DNA of 64,000 nucleotides from Eustoma russellianum (Eukaryota > Streptophyta > Magnoliopsida > Gentianales > Gentianaceae): NCBI GenBank assembly GCA_036186865.1, contig AP025046.1, positions 36,039,291 to 36,103,290 of the forward strand, given 5' to 3'. The translations under genes and the position numbers were made by a program. The notes beneath the pieces are model-generated. The model saw only the letters and a program-made list of their open reading frames with translations, had not been told where the DNA came from and made no database searches. Positions 44,950-56,678 of this stretch are shown piece after piece. The number at the start of each line of letters is the position of its first letter. Positions within the stretch are counted from its first letter, which is position 1.

Positions 44950-45233
44950 CATAGTATCATAGTTCTTCTGCAAGATCAACGCCAAGGTGGCTCGTCGCGA
45001 AATAATCAAGGAAAAATAAAGGCTTTTCCCCAGAAGTGACAATATCATAACATTTATTGCAACCTGAAGGAGAAACCATAATTTAGAGATATTGCCCACT
45101 GAAGAACACATGAAGAAAGAAACATGATCAACCAGATCTATCCCTATGATCTCATGAATCCCAGTTTCAAATGCAGGCTTAAGTTTTGTTCCTGCACCAT
45201 CTGTACCGTCAAGAAGGTAGGAATCACATGCTT
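44950..45233 (-). pseudogene. PUR5: PUR5 (AIR synthetase, PurM) exons, broken
   Basis: On the minus strand an exon at 45233-45133 encodes DSYLLDGTDGAGTKLKPAFE then TGIHEIIGIDL. A 69-base GT...AG intron (45132-45064) follows, then an exon from 45063 encoding VAINV, DIVTSGEKPLFFLDYFATSH and LGVDLAEEL. This is the N-terminal ATP/FGAM-binding half of phosphoribosylformylglycinamidine cyclo-ligase, the fifth step of purine synthesis, plastid-located in plants. One base is missing in the second exon (GTTATGAT) and a stop follows at LAEEL. Later exons are not found; BGAL sequence and a SINE lie beyond. The preceding exon is at 57633-57771. Introns show it is not a processed copy. Confidence 0.82.
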
Positions 45234-46737
45234 ATTGGAACAATCAAAAAAAGAAAAGGATTAAGTAAAAGACGAACTAGAAAATAAAACTCATAATAGA
45301 AGATTTGGGAAATGCATTCAGACACAAGTGTTGAGAATTGAAAGAATTTGTATTCATTCAAGTTAAGGAAAGATTTACATGGTTGTTCCCTATTTATAAG
45401 ATCGTTTTTCTACTTAACGGATCTATTTTTCCACTTGCACACTGTTTACTGTGTTGGAGACAACCAATCCTACACCAAAACCCAATCGTTCGGTATGTGC
45501 GTATGAAAACAGTAAACAGTAGACCAAACCCGGGGTGGTATACTGTGTCCAACCGGCGTTAGCAATCGTCTCCCATGATACAACGGGTACCTGTTCAGTT
45601 GAGCGGCACTGCTTAACTTGAACTGCAGCGAACCTTCGAGTGTCCTGACTTCTAAAGAAGAAAACGAAGAAAGCAGAAGAGGAGTGTGTGTTCTGATCGC
45701 ACACCTTGCCTCTGTTTATATAGGGGAGTCGATTAGAGAATCGGTTTCGTAGATGGACTTGTGACCGTCGGATCAAAGCTGTAGATGAACCAGAGCCGTC
45801 GGATGGAAACCGAAACAGCGTTTGTTGCGCGGTTTTGGACGATTCAAATCCTAGCCGTCAGATGGAAATAGAACTACATGATTAATCCTGGAGCGTTAGA
45901 TGAAAACCACATTCGTTTGGGTGGTTTGGTCAGTTTGAATTACAGCCGCTGGATCAAAGCTGACATTTCTGACACCATTAGGTCAAAACCGTTTGATCTT
46001 ATTGCATAAGGGAAGGCCTGATGATATAGACCGGACCTAGTAGACGTTTGGGCCGTTGTGCAGCTAGGCCTTAAGCCTTTCACTATTTACAAAAAATAAT
46101 TAATCCAAAAAGCCCAAAGAAATTTTCTCCAAAAAGATAGGAACCGCCCACGAGCCAAGAGCCGGCCGGACGGGCGGGAGGGCAGTGCGCACGTGCGTGT
46201 GCCGCATGTGGCAGCCATCTATGTCATACCCCGTAACTTTACGTTCGACTTTTAAATAATTAGAAAACAAATTTAAATATAATTTAATTAATGGTGTAGG
46301 TTATGAGGCTTAGTTAAATAAAATATAGAAAAAGAAAAGAAAGGGTTAAAAGTGAGAATTAAGAAAATTAGGCAAAATTACCTAAATGCCCTCCCCACTT
46401 AAATGATGGGGGAGTTACACATTTAGTATAACTCCCAAAAGAGAGGGGGTCGCGGGTTATAACACAAAAGAGAGGGGGAAAACATCTGAGAGAAGGAGGA
46501 GAAAGGAAGAGAAAAGAGAAAGAAGAAGAAGAAGAGAAGAAGAGAAGGAAGAAAGAGCAGCCAATCTAGGTTCAACCTTTCTCAAAATCCTGCAGTACAC
46601 TCGTAAGACTATCTAGAAACAAAGACAAGTAATCTTTCTATACGCTTTACGCAAATTTTGGTTCCAACAGGCCCTATGTTCTTATAAAGAGAAAACTTGG
46701 ATCACACATTAGTAAACTTGATTTGTTTAGGTCTAGG

Positions 46738-47495
46738 GTAGCCTCAGGGGTGCTGTGTGACAAGAATTTTCCAACTAAATTAAAGGAAAAAATTTATAGG
46801 GTGGCAGTGCGGCCGGCAATGTTATATGTGACAGACTGTTGGGCATGAAGAGGACACAATCGCAGAAGATAGAAGTGGCAGAGATTAGGATGCTGAGGTG
46901 AATGTGTGGACATACAAGACTAGACCGGGTCAGAAATGAGGTATTCCGGGAAAAGCTAGGGGTGGCTAGTATATCAGATAAGATAAGGAAGGGGAGACTG
47001 AGATGGTTTGGACATGTCAAGCGGAGGCAGACGACAGCATCCGTCAGAGCAGTTGAAAACTTCATTGTAGAAGGGAAAAGAAGTAAAGGCATACCCAAAC
47101 TGACTTGGGAGGAACAAATTGGACATGGCCTATTAGATTTACACCTCTCTGAGGACATAGTCCATGGTAGGAGCTCATGGAGACAGAGTATTAAGGTTAG
47201 CGAGGTTTAGGTAGAATATAGGGGCAACTTGGAGTATATATAAATGGGCGTAGATACTCGCTCAACGTTAGGTTGACTTTGCATTTATTTTTTTATTTTA
47301 ATTTTGTTGGTTTTGGTTTTGGTTTTTTGTTTTGTTTTGTTTTTTGTTTGTTTGTTTTTTGGCGTGTATTATGTGGCTATGCAGGTACATATAGAGTCGG
47401 GGGTCTCACTGGAAGCAAAATCTCTATCCTTCGGGATAGAGGTATTGTTTGTCGCTGTTGTTGGGATATACTGGGTATGTGTTGTTGTTGTACAT
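46738..47495 (+). mobile_element. RTE LINE 3' fragment
   Basis: Matches 61060-61890: AATTTATAGGGTGGCAGTGC, then a frame at 46902-47210 reading MCGHTRLDRVRNEVFREKLG, VASISDKIRKGRLRWFGHVK and KGIPKLTWEEQI, the C-terminal tail typical of plant RTE reverse transcriptases. After it come the ACTGGAAGCAAAATCTCTAT tail and TGTTGTTGTTG end. Heavily 5' truncated; inserted in the solo LTR. Confidence 0.82.
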
Positions 47496-47939
47496 GCTCT
47501 ACTATACGTATTTGTTGTTGGTTGATTAAAGACATGTTCTTTGGGCCAAATTCTGAGAAAACCTATGTTGTGCTTAATTGTTGGTAAACATGTCCTTAAA
47601 CTGTTATCTTTGGTGTAAATATTGCATTATGATAATTTATTGCGTTTTTCCAAGTATTGCCTTAGATGAGTTAAGATGAATGGAGAAAGGTTCGAAGGTG
47701 TAGATGAGCTGTTACTGTAAATTGAGTGTGGGTTAGAAGATTGATGATTCATCCGGAGATATGAATAATAGAAGGCTTAAAGTTGATGCAAACTAATAGA
47801 TGTAAGGATCAAACTGTGTTTTTGGTGTGTTATGCATGATGGAATCAGATAGTAAGGTTGAATTTGAGGTGTTAAGATGGAAAGGGTGAAGGGAGAAGGT
47901 GAAGAGAAGAAGTTAGTGCAGAAATTGCAGTTTGTGGAA

Positions 47940-48270
47940 CCGTCAGAACACTTCGAACACCTACATTAGGCGCTCAATGTCACATCTAAAGTAGGCGTTC
48001 AATGTGTCCAAGTGCATTCCAGAACACTTCAAACATCTACATTAGGCGCTTCATGTCACATAAGGCGCCTTATGTAGGCGTTCGATGTGTCACAGCACAT
48101 TCCAGAACACTTCGAACACTTCAGAAGGTGTTCGATGTCACTTGAAGTGCTTCATGTAGGCGTTCGATGTATACCAGCACATTGCAGAACGCTTCGAACG
48201 CCCAGAATAGGCGCTTTATGCCACATTAGGCACCTTATGAAGGCGTTCTAAGTGTACTGGAAGTCTCTTT
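47940..48270 (+). repeat. palindromic-unit array inside the solo LTR
   Basis: Units such as AACACTTCGAACACCTACAT, TTAGGCGCTCAATGTCAC, GTAGGCGTTCGATGTGTC and AACGCTTCGAACGCCC, in four to five repeats of about 60-90 bp with CAGCACATTCCAGAACACTT between them. The same halves form the arrays in the SIRE-like LTRs. Confidence 0.8.
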
Positions 48271-48784
48271 GACCCATTAGGTGCCCCATGTATGTGTGAT
48301 AACTTTATTATCTTCCGTTGATCATAAAATACAAGGGTATTTTTGGTATACTTGAGTTATAAACATTAAGTGTGAATGAGTAAGGGTGAGAATGAATTCG
48401 AAGTGAAATTGCAATACGAAAGGGCAGGAAATGACACGAATACGGTGTCTCTTAATGAGGTGTGAATTAGTAAAGCTAAGTGTGAACTTGAAGTGAACTC
48501 TTAATGCGAAAGGGCCAATCTGTAAAGCTAAGTGTGAACTTGAGTGAACTTGTAATACAAAAGCGCATGAAATGGTACGAGCATGGTGTGCTTAAGGTTC
48601 AAGATTTTGTACTTGATATGTAAAGTATGTGTGCATGTTTACATGTTTGATAAGATGTTACATGAGCATTTTTGCATCACGACATGAACACTTTGCATTT
48701 CGACATGAGAATTGCTTTGCGAAAGAACATGTGTTTACAAAAGAAGATTAAAGTTTTCGAAAAGCAACCTATGGCTGCTGGTTG

Positions 48785-49010
48785 ATCGTAGGGTATAAAA
48801 GTCATGCCTGCGAAACATGTGAATCAACATTAGGGTATAAAGTATTTTATGGGACCGTGGACCTATCAGCACAGATATAAGATATATGTTATAGGGTCGT
48901 GGACCTATCAGCAGGGGGTATAAAGTTATATTTTATGGGGCCGTGGACCTTTCAGTACGGGGTATAAAGTTCTGTTTACTGTGGACTGATCACCCACTGG
49001 GTATAAAGTT
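48785..49010 (+). repeat. GGGTATAAAG tandem repeats
   Basis: Imperfect units of about 40-65 bp combining GGGTATAAAGTT with GGGCCGTGGACCTATCAGCA, five steps. Confidence 0.75.
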
Positions 49011-49711
49011 CTACTGCGCGAAGAATATGAAAAGTTTTGTGAAATGACACGCATAACACGTTTACGAAAGAAAACATATGTATGGGTTTTGTGTGTGGTT
49101 TTAAAAGAGTACATGCATCATGCCTCACGAAACAAGACTTGACATGCAAATATTGACATTCGCGAATGATTTGTTTATGTAGTATGTTATTCTAGATACA
49201 TGTTTTCTATAAAGATGTTATTTGCTAACCTGAGCATCTTATTTTGCAATGACTTATACACTGGTGACTCGTCGTGTGTGGTCCCGTAATGTGTACAGAC
49301 AGGTTACTTGCTGGCGATGTTTTCGCTAAGAATAGATACTACATCTTCTTTTCAGGTGAGCCAGAGTACGAAATGATATTTGTAGAAGACGGTGGAGAGT
49401 GGGCTCATTGGATGATGGTAATTGAAGTAGATAGATTTCTGATCATTCTCTTTAAGTTGGAAGACTTGATGTTTGTTATGTTGTACTGGAGGATATGTTA
49501 GACAGTTAATCGAACACATTTTATTTCCGCTGTATTTCTATTGGTTACATTGATGTCAGTGAAGTTTAAATTTTACGACGTTTCTGTTGATTTATCTCAC
49601 GTCATTGATGACGTGTACTTGATCTGCTTTGATGCTTCGTAGATCTCGTAGCAGACTACGGCGGGTGCACTGGTACCGATGTCCAGTATCGGGCCAGGCT
49701 GCTACAATCTA

Positions 49712-50096
49712 CGTCTTCCTTCTGGTCAAAAATTCTCGTCCTTAGGGCACATCTAAAGTGACCATTCTGGCAATTTCTAAGGTGGCTAAATCAACTCATT
49801 TGTCCAATATGGTATTCCTTCATAAGGGTGATGTCGCCTCCTAAGAATAGTACACATCACCCATTAAACCATGTTTTCTATCTACTTTGAGCATTAATTT
49901 CTCAGTCACTCGGTATCGTAATTGAGTGATTCCGCAGCCTAAAATTAACTACTCTTTAAGTAGATAATTAAGGGCCTATTAGTTTTTATTTTTCATTAAC
50001 GGAAACTAATTATAATTAAGCTCAAAATATGTTGCTTAACCAAGTTTGCAACTTGTCTTAATGGGCCAAAGCCCAAACTTTCCAACTCCTCGAACA
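49712..50096 (-). repeat. 5' part of the split 3' LTR (minus copia)
   Basis: Minus strand: starts TGTTCGAGGAGTTGG right after the polypurine tract CATGTGGGAGAT and continues across the solo LTR into 46221-45329. Confidence 0.8.
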
Positions 50097-50699
50097 ATCT
50101 CCCACATGAATGAGAATTAATGCGAATGCAGACGCAGACTCTAACAAGAAGCCAGACAAGAAAATGTTGTATCAGAAGAGGTAGCTTCTGGCTTTGAACC
50201 TTTCATAGTGATGTACCATCGGATTCACTCGGCTAATTAGTGACTTGATATCTTGAACCAGTTAGTCTTTCCCGTGAGTCTAGACAACATACTGACACAA
50301 CATTTTCTTTAACACCCTTTTGGTTCTCATGGTTGTGTTTGTTTTGGCCATGAACAACCTGGTTTCAGAAAGTGTTTTTTCAGAGAAATCTTGCCTCACA
50401 GAGTTCTCATAGAAACGGCCCCACTTCACACTTACATAGGTGATTCCTATCAGGAGCATCCTACCATACCCCACTTGATGTATCAAGATATAGGACATCA
50501 TTAAAAGCTTTAGCTTACTCTAAATATTCTTTACAGATAGCACTTTTATGTGACAGAATGAGCAAGTGCGATATTGAAACTTCATAACTTAGTTGTCCCA
50601 TTGAACCAAGATTCTGGGATCTTCAATCAACAAGGTTGGGATACTATTACAAAGATTCTTGCATTGTAGGCTTAAGTCCCATTCCGTTTGTCAATTTTG

Positions 50700-53058
50700 A
50701 CATTTGATCTCTAGGCAAGCCTTTTGTAAGCGGATCCGCGAGATTCTCTTTTGATGTTACGTAATCAATGGAAATCACGTCACTAGAGATCAACTGTTTA
50801 ATGGTGTTATGTCTCCGACATATGTGTCGTGACTTACCATTGTAGATGCTTCTTTGAGCTCGTCCTATAGCTGACTGGCTATCACAGTGTATGCTAATAG
50901 GAACGATTGGCTTAGGCCAGCATGGAACATGTTCTAGGAAATTTCAAAGCATTCAGCCTCTTCCTCAGCTTTGTCGAGTGATATAAACTCAGCTTCCATA
51001 GTTTACCGAGCTATGCACGTTTGTTTTTTGTGGATTTCCACGACACAGCACCACCACCAATAGTGGATAAGTATCCACTGGTGGACTTTGAATCCTTACT
51101 ATCTGATATCCAATTTGCATCACAATATCCTTCTTATACTGCTGGACATCTTGTATAATGTAATCCAAGGTTCATTGTGTATTTCAGGTACCTCATCACT
51201 CTATTTAGAGCTTTCCAATGATCATCACTTGCATTACTAGTAAACCTGCTCAATTTGTTTACTGAACAAGCTAAGTCTGGTCTTGTACAGTTTGTTATGA
51301 ACATCAGACTCCCAATTACATGCGAATACTTCAATTGAGCTACAGGTTCGCCTCGGTTTTTCCTTAAGTGTATGCTTAAGTCAAGTGAGGTATTTATTGG
51401 TTTTGTATCAAACATATTGAATCATTTGATAACAGATTCAATATAATGAGTTTGCGACATAACAAGACCGACAGTTATCCGAGTAATTCTAATTCCTAGA
51501 ATAACATTGGCAATCCCCATATCCTTCATATCAAAATTCTGAGTTGACATATTCTTTGTATTCAAGATGATGTCACGAGTACTGCCATGATTAGCATGTC
51601 ATCTACATAGAGGCATACTATCACATAGGCGTTTGGTGTGTTCTTGATGTACACACACTTGTCATACTCGTTGATCCTGAAGCCGTTTGACATCATTGCC
51701 TGATCAAACTTTAAATGTCACTGTTTGGGTGCTTGTTTAAGTATGTACAAAGACTTAACAAATTTACACACTTTCTTTTCTTGTCCTAGGACAACGAACA
51801 TTCGGGTTCCATATAAATTTTTTCCTCTAACTCACCATTCAGAAAGGCAGTATTTACATCCATTTGATGGATTTCTAAGTCGTAGATTGCATCAATAGCC
51901 ACTAGCACCCTGATGGAAGTGATCCTAGTCACTGGTGAGTAGGTGTCAAAGAACTCAAAGCCTTCTTTCTGTCGAGAGTCCTTGGCTACCAACCTGGCCT
52001 TTTACTTGTCAATAGATCCATCTTCTTTCAATTTTTTCCTAAAAATCCACTTGCATCCGAGTGATTTACTTCCTGGTGGAGTATCCATCAACTCCCAAGT
52101 GTGATTTTGAAGAATAAAATATATCTCACAGTTTACTTTCCAAAAATGAGCTTCTGGAGTTATCATTGCCTCATAGAAAGATCTTGACTCGTTTTCTACT
52201 ATGTAGGTTAGACTCTCGTCCAAAAGATGTCGGTATTTTCGCTCATTTTCTTTGACGAGGTTCCTCTGTTTCTTGAGGGGTCGTCTCACGCACTCGCTTG
52301 CTAGTACTAGCTTCTTCATTGTTTTTGTCTTTCTTCGGAAAGACATCTTCAAAGAACACTGCATTCCTTGACTCCATGACAACATTTTCTTGTATATCGG
52401 GAATGTCCGATTTGTGTACCAAGAAACAATATGCACTAGTATTCGTTGCATAACCTATGAATATGCAATCGATTGTTTTAGGCCCGATTCTCACTTGTCT
52501 TGGTTTAGGTACAGCAACCTTCGCTAGACACCCTCACACTTTCAAGTATTTGTAGCTAGGCTTATAGCCTTTTCAAAGTTTATATGGGGTTTTATCCATC
52601 TTTTTAGATGAAATTCTATTTAAAATAACGTTGATGGAGAGAATTGCTTCCCCCCATAAGTCCTGAGGTAAACCCGAACTTATCAACATAGCATTCAACA
52701 TTTCCTTTAAAGGACGATTTTTGCGCTCTGTAATACCATTAGATTGAGGTGAATATGGTGCAGCCGTTTGATGAATGATGTCATGTTCTAAACAGAATTT
52801 ATTAAACGATGCGTTATATTCTCCGCCTCTATCACTTTGAATTGTTTTAATTCGTTTTCTAAGTTGATTCTCAACTTCATTTCTATAATCTTTAAAAGCA
52901 TCAACGGCCTCATCTTTACTACTTAGCAAATAAATATAACAGTATCTAGTGCAATCGTCAATAAAAGTTACAAAATACTTTTTATCACCTCTTGTTTTCA
53001 CAAACTTTAAATCGCACAAACTTTTTACCACCTCTTGGTGAGTCGATACGGGAGCCAC
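50700..53058 (-). pseudogene. copia pol remnant: integrase, RT, RNase H
   Basis: Minus strand. Integrase core 53058-52573: KYFVTFIDDCTRYCYIYLLS, QSDRGGEYNASFNKFC, YSPQSNGITERKNRPLKEML, then LPQDLWGEAI. RT pieces: GSKSLGCKWIFRKKLKEDGS (about 52065-52006), then EGFEFFDTYSPVTRITSIRV and HQMDVNTAFLNGELEEKIYM (51992-51786), FDTKPINTSLD, YSHVIGSLMFITNCTRPDLA (51415-51134). RNase H pieces down to about 50700 include DSQSAIGRAQ, NGKSRHICRRHNTIKQLISS and SKENLADPLTKGL. Stops and frameshifts throughout. No gag or protease: the element begins at the integrase. Confidence 0.85.
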
Positions 53059-53099
53059 GACTCACTTATCTGTGACTATGTAGGGTTGCCTCAGCCATA

Positions 53100-56000
53100 G
53101 AAAACCAAAGAACGATGAGAGATACGTCTATTGGAGAAATAGCAGCTGCATAAAAGTTGAAGCCATTGGGCATTTCAGATTGTTGCTGACTTCCGGTTTT
53201 TATCTAGATTTGCATGATACTTTTGTAGTACCATCGTTTAGACGAAACCTTATTTCGTTCTATCGATTGGATAAAAGTGGATTTTATGCTTTTCTTGGGA
53301 ATGGAAATTTCCATCTTTACCATGCAGCTAGATTAATTGGTCAGGGTAAAATGTCTGAAATTAATAAACTTTATTCAATAAATGTCGTTTCAAACCAAGA
53401 AACCTTGCATGTTGTTGCACGAAGCGTTAAAGCAAAATTAACTCGTGAGAATTTAGGATCATTATGGCATCAACATTTAAGACACATGTCCAAAAGCAGA
53501 ATGGAACGTCTTGACAAAACAGAAATTCTCAATCCTTTAGACTTAACCGATTTACAGCCGTGTACATTTTGTGCTAAATGAAAACAAACTAAAGTCCGAA
53601 GATATGAAGCAAATCTTGCAAATAGTCTATCAGAGCTGATTCACACCGATATTAGTGGTCCATTTCATCCGATCACCTTAAATGGCCACTCTTATTTTAT
53701 CACGTTCATTGACGACTATTCACAATTTGGCTACATGTTCCTACTTAAAGAAAAAGCCCAAGCATTGGACATGTTCAAATTCTTTAAAGCTGAAGTTGAG
53801 TTACAACTCCACAAAAATATTAAAGCCGTCAGATCAGACCGTGGAGGAGAATATTATGGCCGATATGATGGATCAGGAGAACAATTTCAAGGACCATTTG
53901 CTAAATACCTAGAGGAAAAACGGAATCGTCCCTCAGTACATCATGTCTGGGTTACCAAGCATGAATGGTGTAGCTGAAAGACGAAACCGCACGCTTATGG
54001 ACATGGTACATAGTATGATGAGCCAAACTACGCTGTCATTATTCCTCTAGGGATATACGATTAAAACCGTAGTTTACATCCTCAACCGAGTACCAACAAA
54101 AGCAACGATCAAGACCCCTTGTGAGTTATGGACTAACCGTAAGTCTAGCCTTAACCACATAAAGGTTTGGGGTTTTCCAACAAAGCCAAAGCCTTAAAAA
54201 TCAAATGAAAGAAAACTATACACCAAAACAGTCAGTTGCTATTTTGTTGGTTACTCGGAAATATCACAGGGGTATAATTTCAACAATCCCACAAGTAAAA
54301 TATTTTCAAGGAAAATTTAGTAAAGTTCTTTGAGGATACTTTGGTTCGGGGGAATGATTCACATCAGCAGATCATTGAGTTAAATGAGGGTCACTTGGAT
54401 GTGACAAAAATGCAAATCGAACTAACATTTGGGGAGATAGCATCAGCGGTACCCGCACCTAAGGTACCTCATCCCAGTAGTGACACACCATAGGAACAAA
54501 TTCCTGAGGAAGTCACTCAAGAACAAGAAGAATTTCCTATTGATGCAGTTCAGGAACCTGCAGTATCCCAAGAAGAAGTGCCCATAAGCGATCCACTCAT
54601 GAAAGAAGAAACCAATACCTAGTGATTATGTGGTGTATCTCTAAGAACACGAATTCGATGTTGACATGATGGACGACGACCCAGAAAACGTCCAATAAGC
54701 ATCACAATGCTGAAATTCAGAAAAGTGGATAAAGGCCATGGAAGAAGAAATTAAGTCTATGCACGATAACAAAGTATGAGAAGTCGTCTCGTTGCCTAAA
54801 GGTTCGAAGCCCGTTGGTTGTATATGGATATTTAAAACCAAAGGAGATTCAAAAAGCAACGCAGAATGATATAAGACCCGACTTGTTGCTAAAGGGTTTA
54901 CCCCAAAGGAAGGTATAGACTATATGGAAACATTCTCTCCAGCATAGACGAAGGATTCTTTTTGGATAATCATGGCTTTAGTGGCACACTTAGATCTTGA
55001 GTTATATCAGATAGATGCAAAGACTGCATTCTTAAATGAAGAACTCAACGAGACCATTTACATGGTTCAACCACCTCAATTCGAAGTGAAAGATCCAAAA
55101 GGCATGGTTTGTCGACTAAAGAAATCCATCTATGGGCTCAAACAAACGTCTCGACAATGGTACTTCAAATTTGCCAAAGTGGTTGTCTCTTTCAGTTTTG
55201 AGGCAAACCAAATTGACGAATGCGTGTATCACCAGTTTAGTGGAAGCAAGTTCATATTCTTGATCTTGTGGTAGATGATATACTGCTTGCAACAAATGAT
55301 GTAAACATGTTGAGAAACACCAAAGCCTTTCTAAGAAAACACTTTGAAATGAAAGACCTTTGTGAAGCCTCATTTATGTTGGGACTTGGATATGGAGGAA
55401 CTGTAGCCAAGGTATCCTAGGTCTCTCACAACAAGCATACATCGAAAAGGTGTTGAAGCGGTTAGCATGGATGTAAACTACTTAATACCCCTGTGGCTAG
55501 AGGAGACAAGTTCAGCCTAAAACAATGTCCTCAAACTGAGTTTGAATGTTCAGAAATGAGGAATACTCCCTATGCTTGGTGATAGGGAGTATAATGTATG
55601 CTCAAGTATGCACACAAGCAAATTTGGCATACATTACTGGAACGTTAGGCAGATACCTCTGTGATCCTGGTAAGGATAACTAGACCGTAGCAAAGAGGGT
55701 GCTGAGATACCTACACAGAATGAAGCAACACGTGCTAATGTATTGGAGATCTGATGAGTTAGAGATCACTATATATATAGATTCCAATTTTGGTGGATGC
55801 CAGGATAGCATGAAATCGCCTCAGTCTATGTATTTACTCAAGATGGAGGTGCAGTCTCGTGGAAAAGTGCAAAACAGACCTTATTGACATCCTCCACTAT
55901 GGAGGCAGAATTCGTAGAATGCTTCCACGCATCCAATCAGGCGATATGGCTTTGCAATTTTGTTACGGGGCTGCTACTGGTGGAGACTATCTCATCTCCA

Positions 56001-56183
56001 ATGAGGATTTATTGTGACAATAATTCTGCGGTGCTATATTCAAATAACAACCGGAGTTCATCAAAAGCAAAATATATAGAGATGAAGTATCTAGCTGTTA
56101 AAGAAAGAGTTCAGAGTGGTCTGATCAGAATTGAGCATATTAGTACAGACTCCATGGTGGCCGACCCTCCGTGGAACCCGTAG
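53100..56183 (+). pseudogene. copia pol remnant: GAG-pre-integrase, integrase, RT, RNase H
   Basis: LHDTFVVPSFRRNLIS (53210-53257), GAG-pre-integrase LGSLWHQHLRHMSKSRMERL and CTFCAK with a stop at 53579. Integrase: ELIHTDISGPFHPITLNGHS, YFITFIDDYSQFGYMFLLKE, VRSDRGGEYYGRYDGSGEQF. RT from about 54810: VGCIWIFKTK, DLELYQIDAKTAFLNEELNE, IYMVQPPQFEV, RLKKSIYGLKQTSRQWYFKF, VDDILLATNDV (about 55268). RNase H: SSTMEAEFVECFHASNQAIW, IYCDNNSAVLYSNNNRSSSK, IEMKYLAVKERV. Many stops and frameshifts. A different subfamily from the minus-strand fragment. Confidence 0.86.
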
Positions 56184-56678
56184 TGTTTCACAAGCATGTT
56201 AGCCGTATGGGTCTTAGTCTGGTTGAAGACGTTTTGTCCTAGTGGGAGTCTGAGAGGTTTATGTTTTCTTATGCTCAAAGAAGTCGATTTTTTAAAGTTA
56301 TACAAACAGTATAATGTACATTTCAGTTGCATTAAAGTTTTCTACAGAAGTAATGTACATTCAGCGGTTACGGTATGCATTCTGAATTCTGTTATCTCGC
56401 TAAGTTAGGGCCAAGTTGGAATTAGATATGTACGATCACCTAGCATATAATTCCACAGTATATATCTATTGCAGCATTCATGTCATTCAGTGGAATGTTA
56501 GTATCACGATTTAAGAAGGACAAGTCACTAATTCAGTGTGGCGGAATACGGCTTAAGTCTTTTGCTAACATTTGCTGATGGACCGGAAAAGGTAAGACAC
56601 ACTAAGGGACATTCAGTAAAGGAGCTCAAAAGAGTGACATATAATCTTTAAGAAGCATACATAGTCCAAGTAGGAGAT

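Larger units (their letters stand above)
46222..49706 (+). mobile_element. solo LTR (probably gypsy-type), TSD ATCTA
   Basis: 3485 bp beginning TGTCATACCCCGTAACTTT and ending CCAGGCTGCTACA (TG...CA), flanked by ATCTA at 46217-46221 and 49707-49711. Removing it and one ATCTA rejoins the copia LTR around it. No coding domain, PBS or second LTR is seen, so it reads as a solo LTR; the length suits plant gypsy elements. It holds a GA-rich run (46488-46558), an RTE LINE fragment (46738-47495), a palindromic-unit array (47940-48270) and tandem units built on GGGTATAAAG (48785-49010). Strand is uncertain. Confidence 0.8.
45329..53060 (-). mobile_element. 5'-truncated copia element, minus strand, 3' LTR split by a solo LTR
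   Basis: Minus-strand integrase, RT and RNase H (53058-50700), a polypurine tract, then a 3' LTR whose two parts lie at 50096-49712 and 46221-45329, separated by the solo LTR 46222-49706. The joined LTR is about 1.28 kb, begins TGTTCGAGGAG and ends AATTCTCAACA. A TATA-type CTATATAAACAGAGG segment lies near 45711-45725. The element stops abruptly at the start of the integrase core, where a plus-strand copia begins. A different copia lineage from the SIRE-like copies. Confidence 0.85.

Noticed and set aside
46488..46558. GA-rich tract as a polypurine tract of a new element
   Set aside because: No LTR start follows it; it lies inside the solo LTR.
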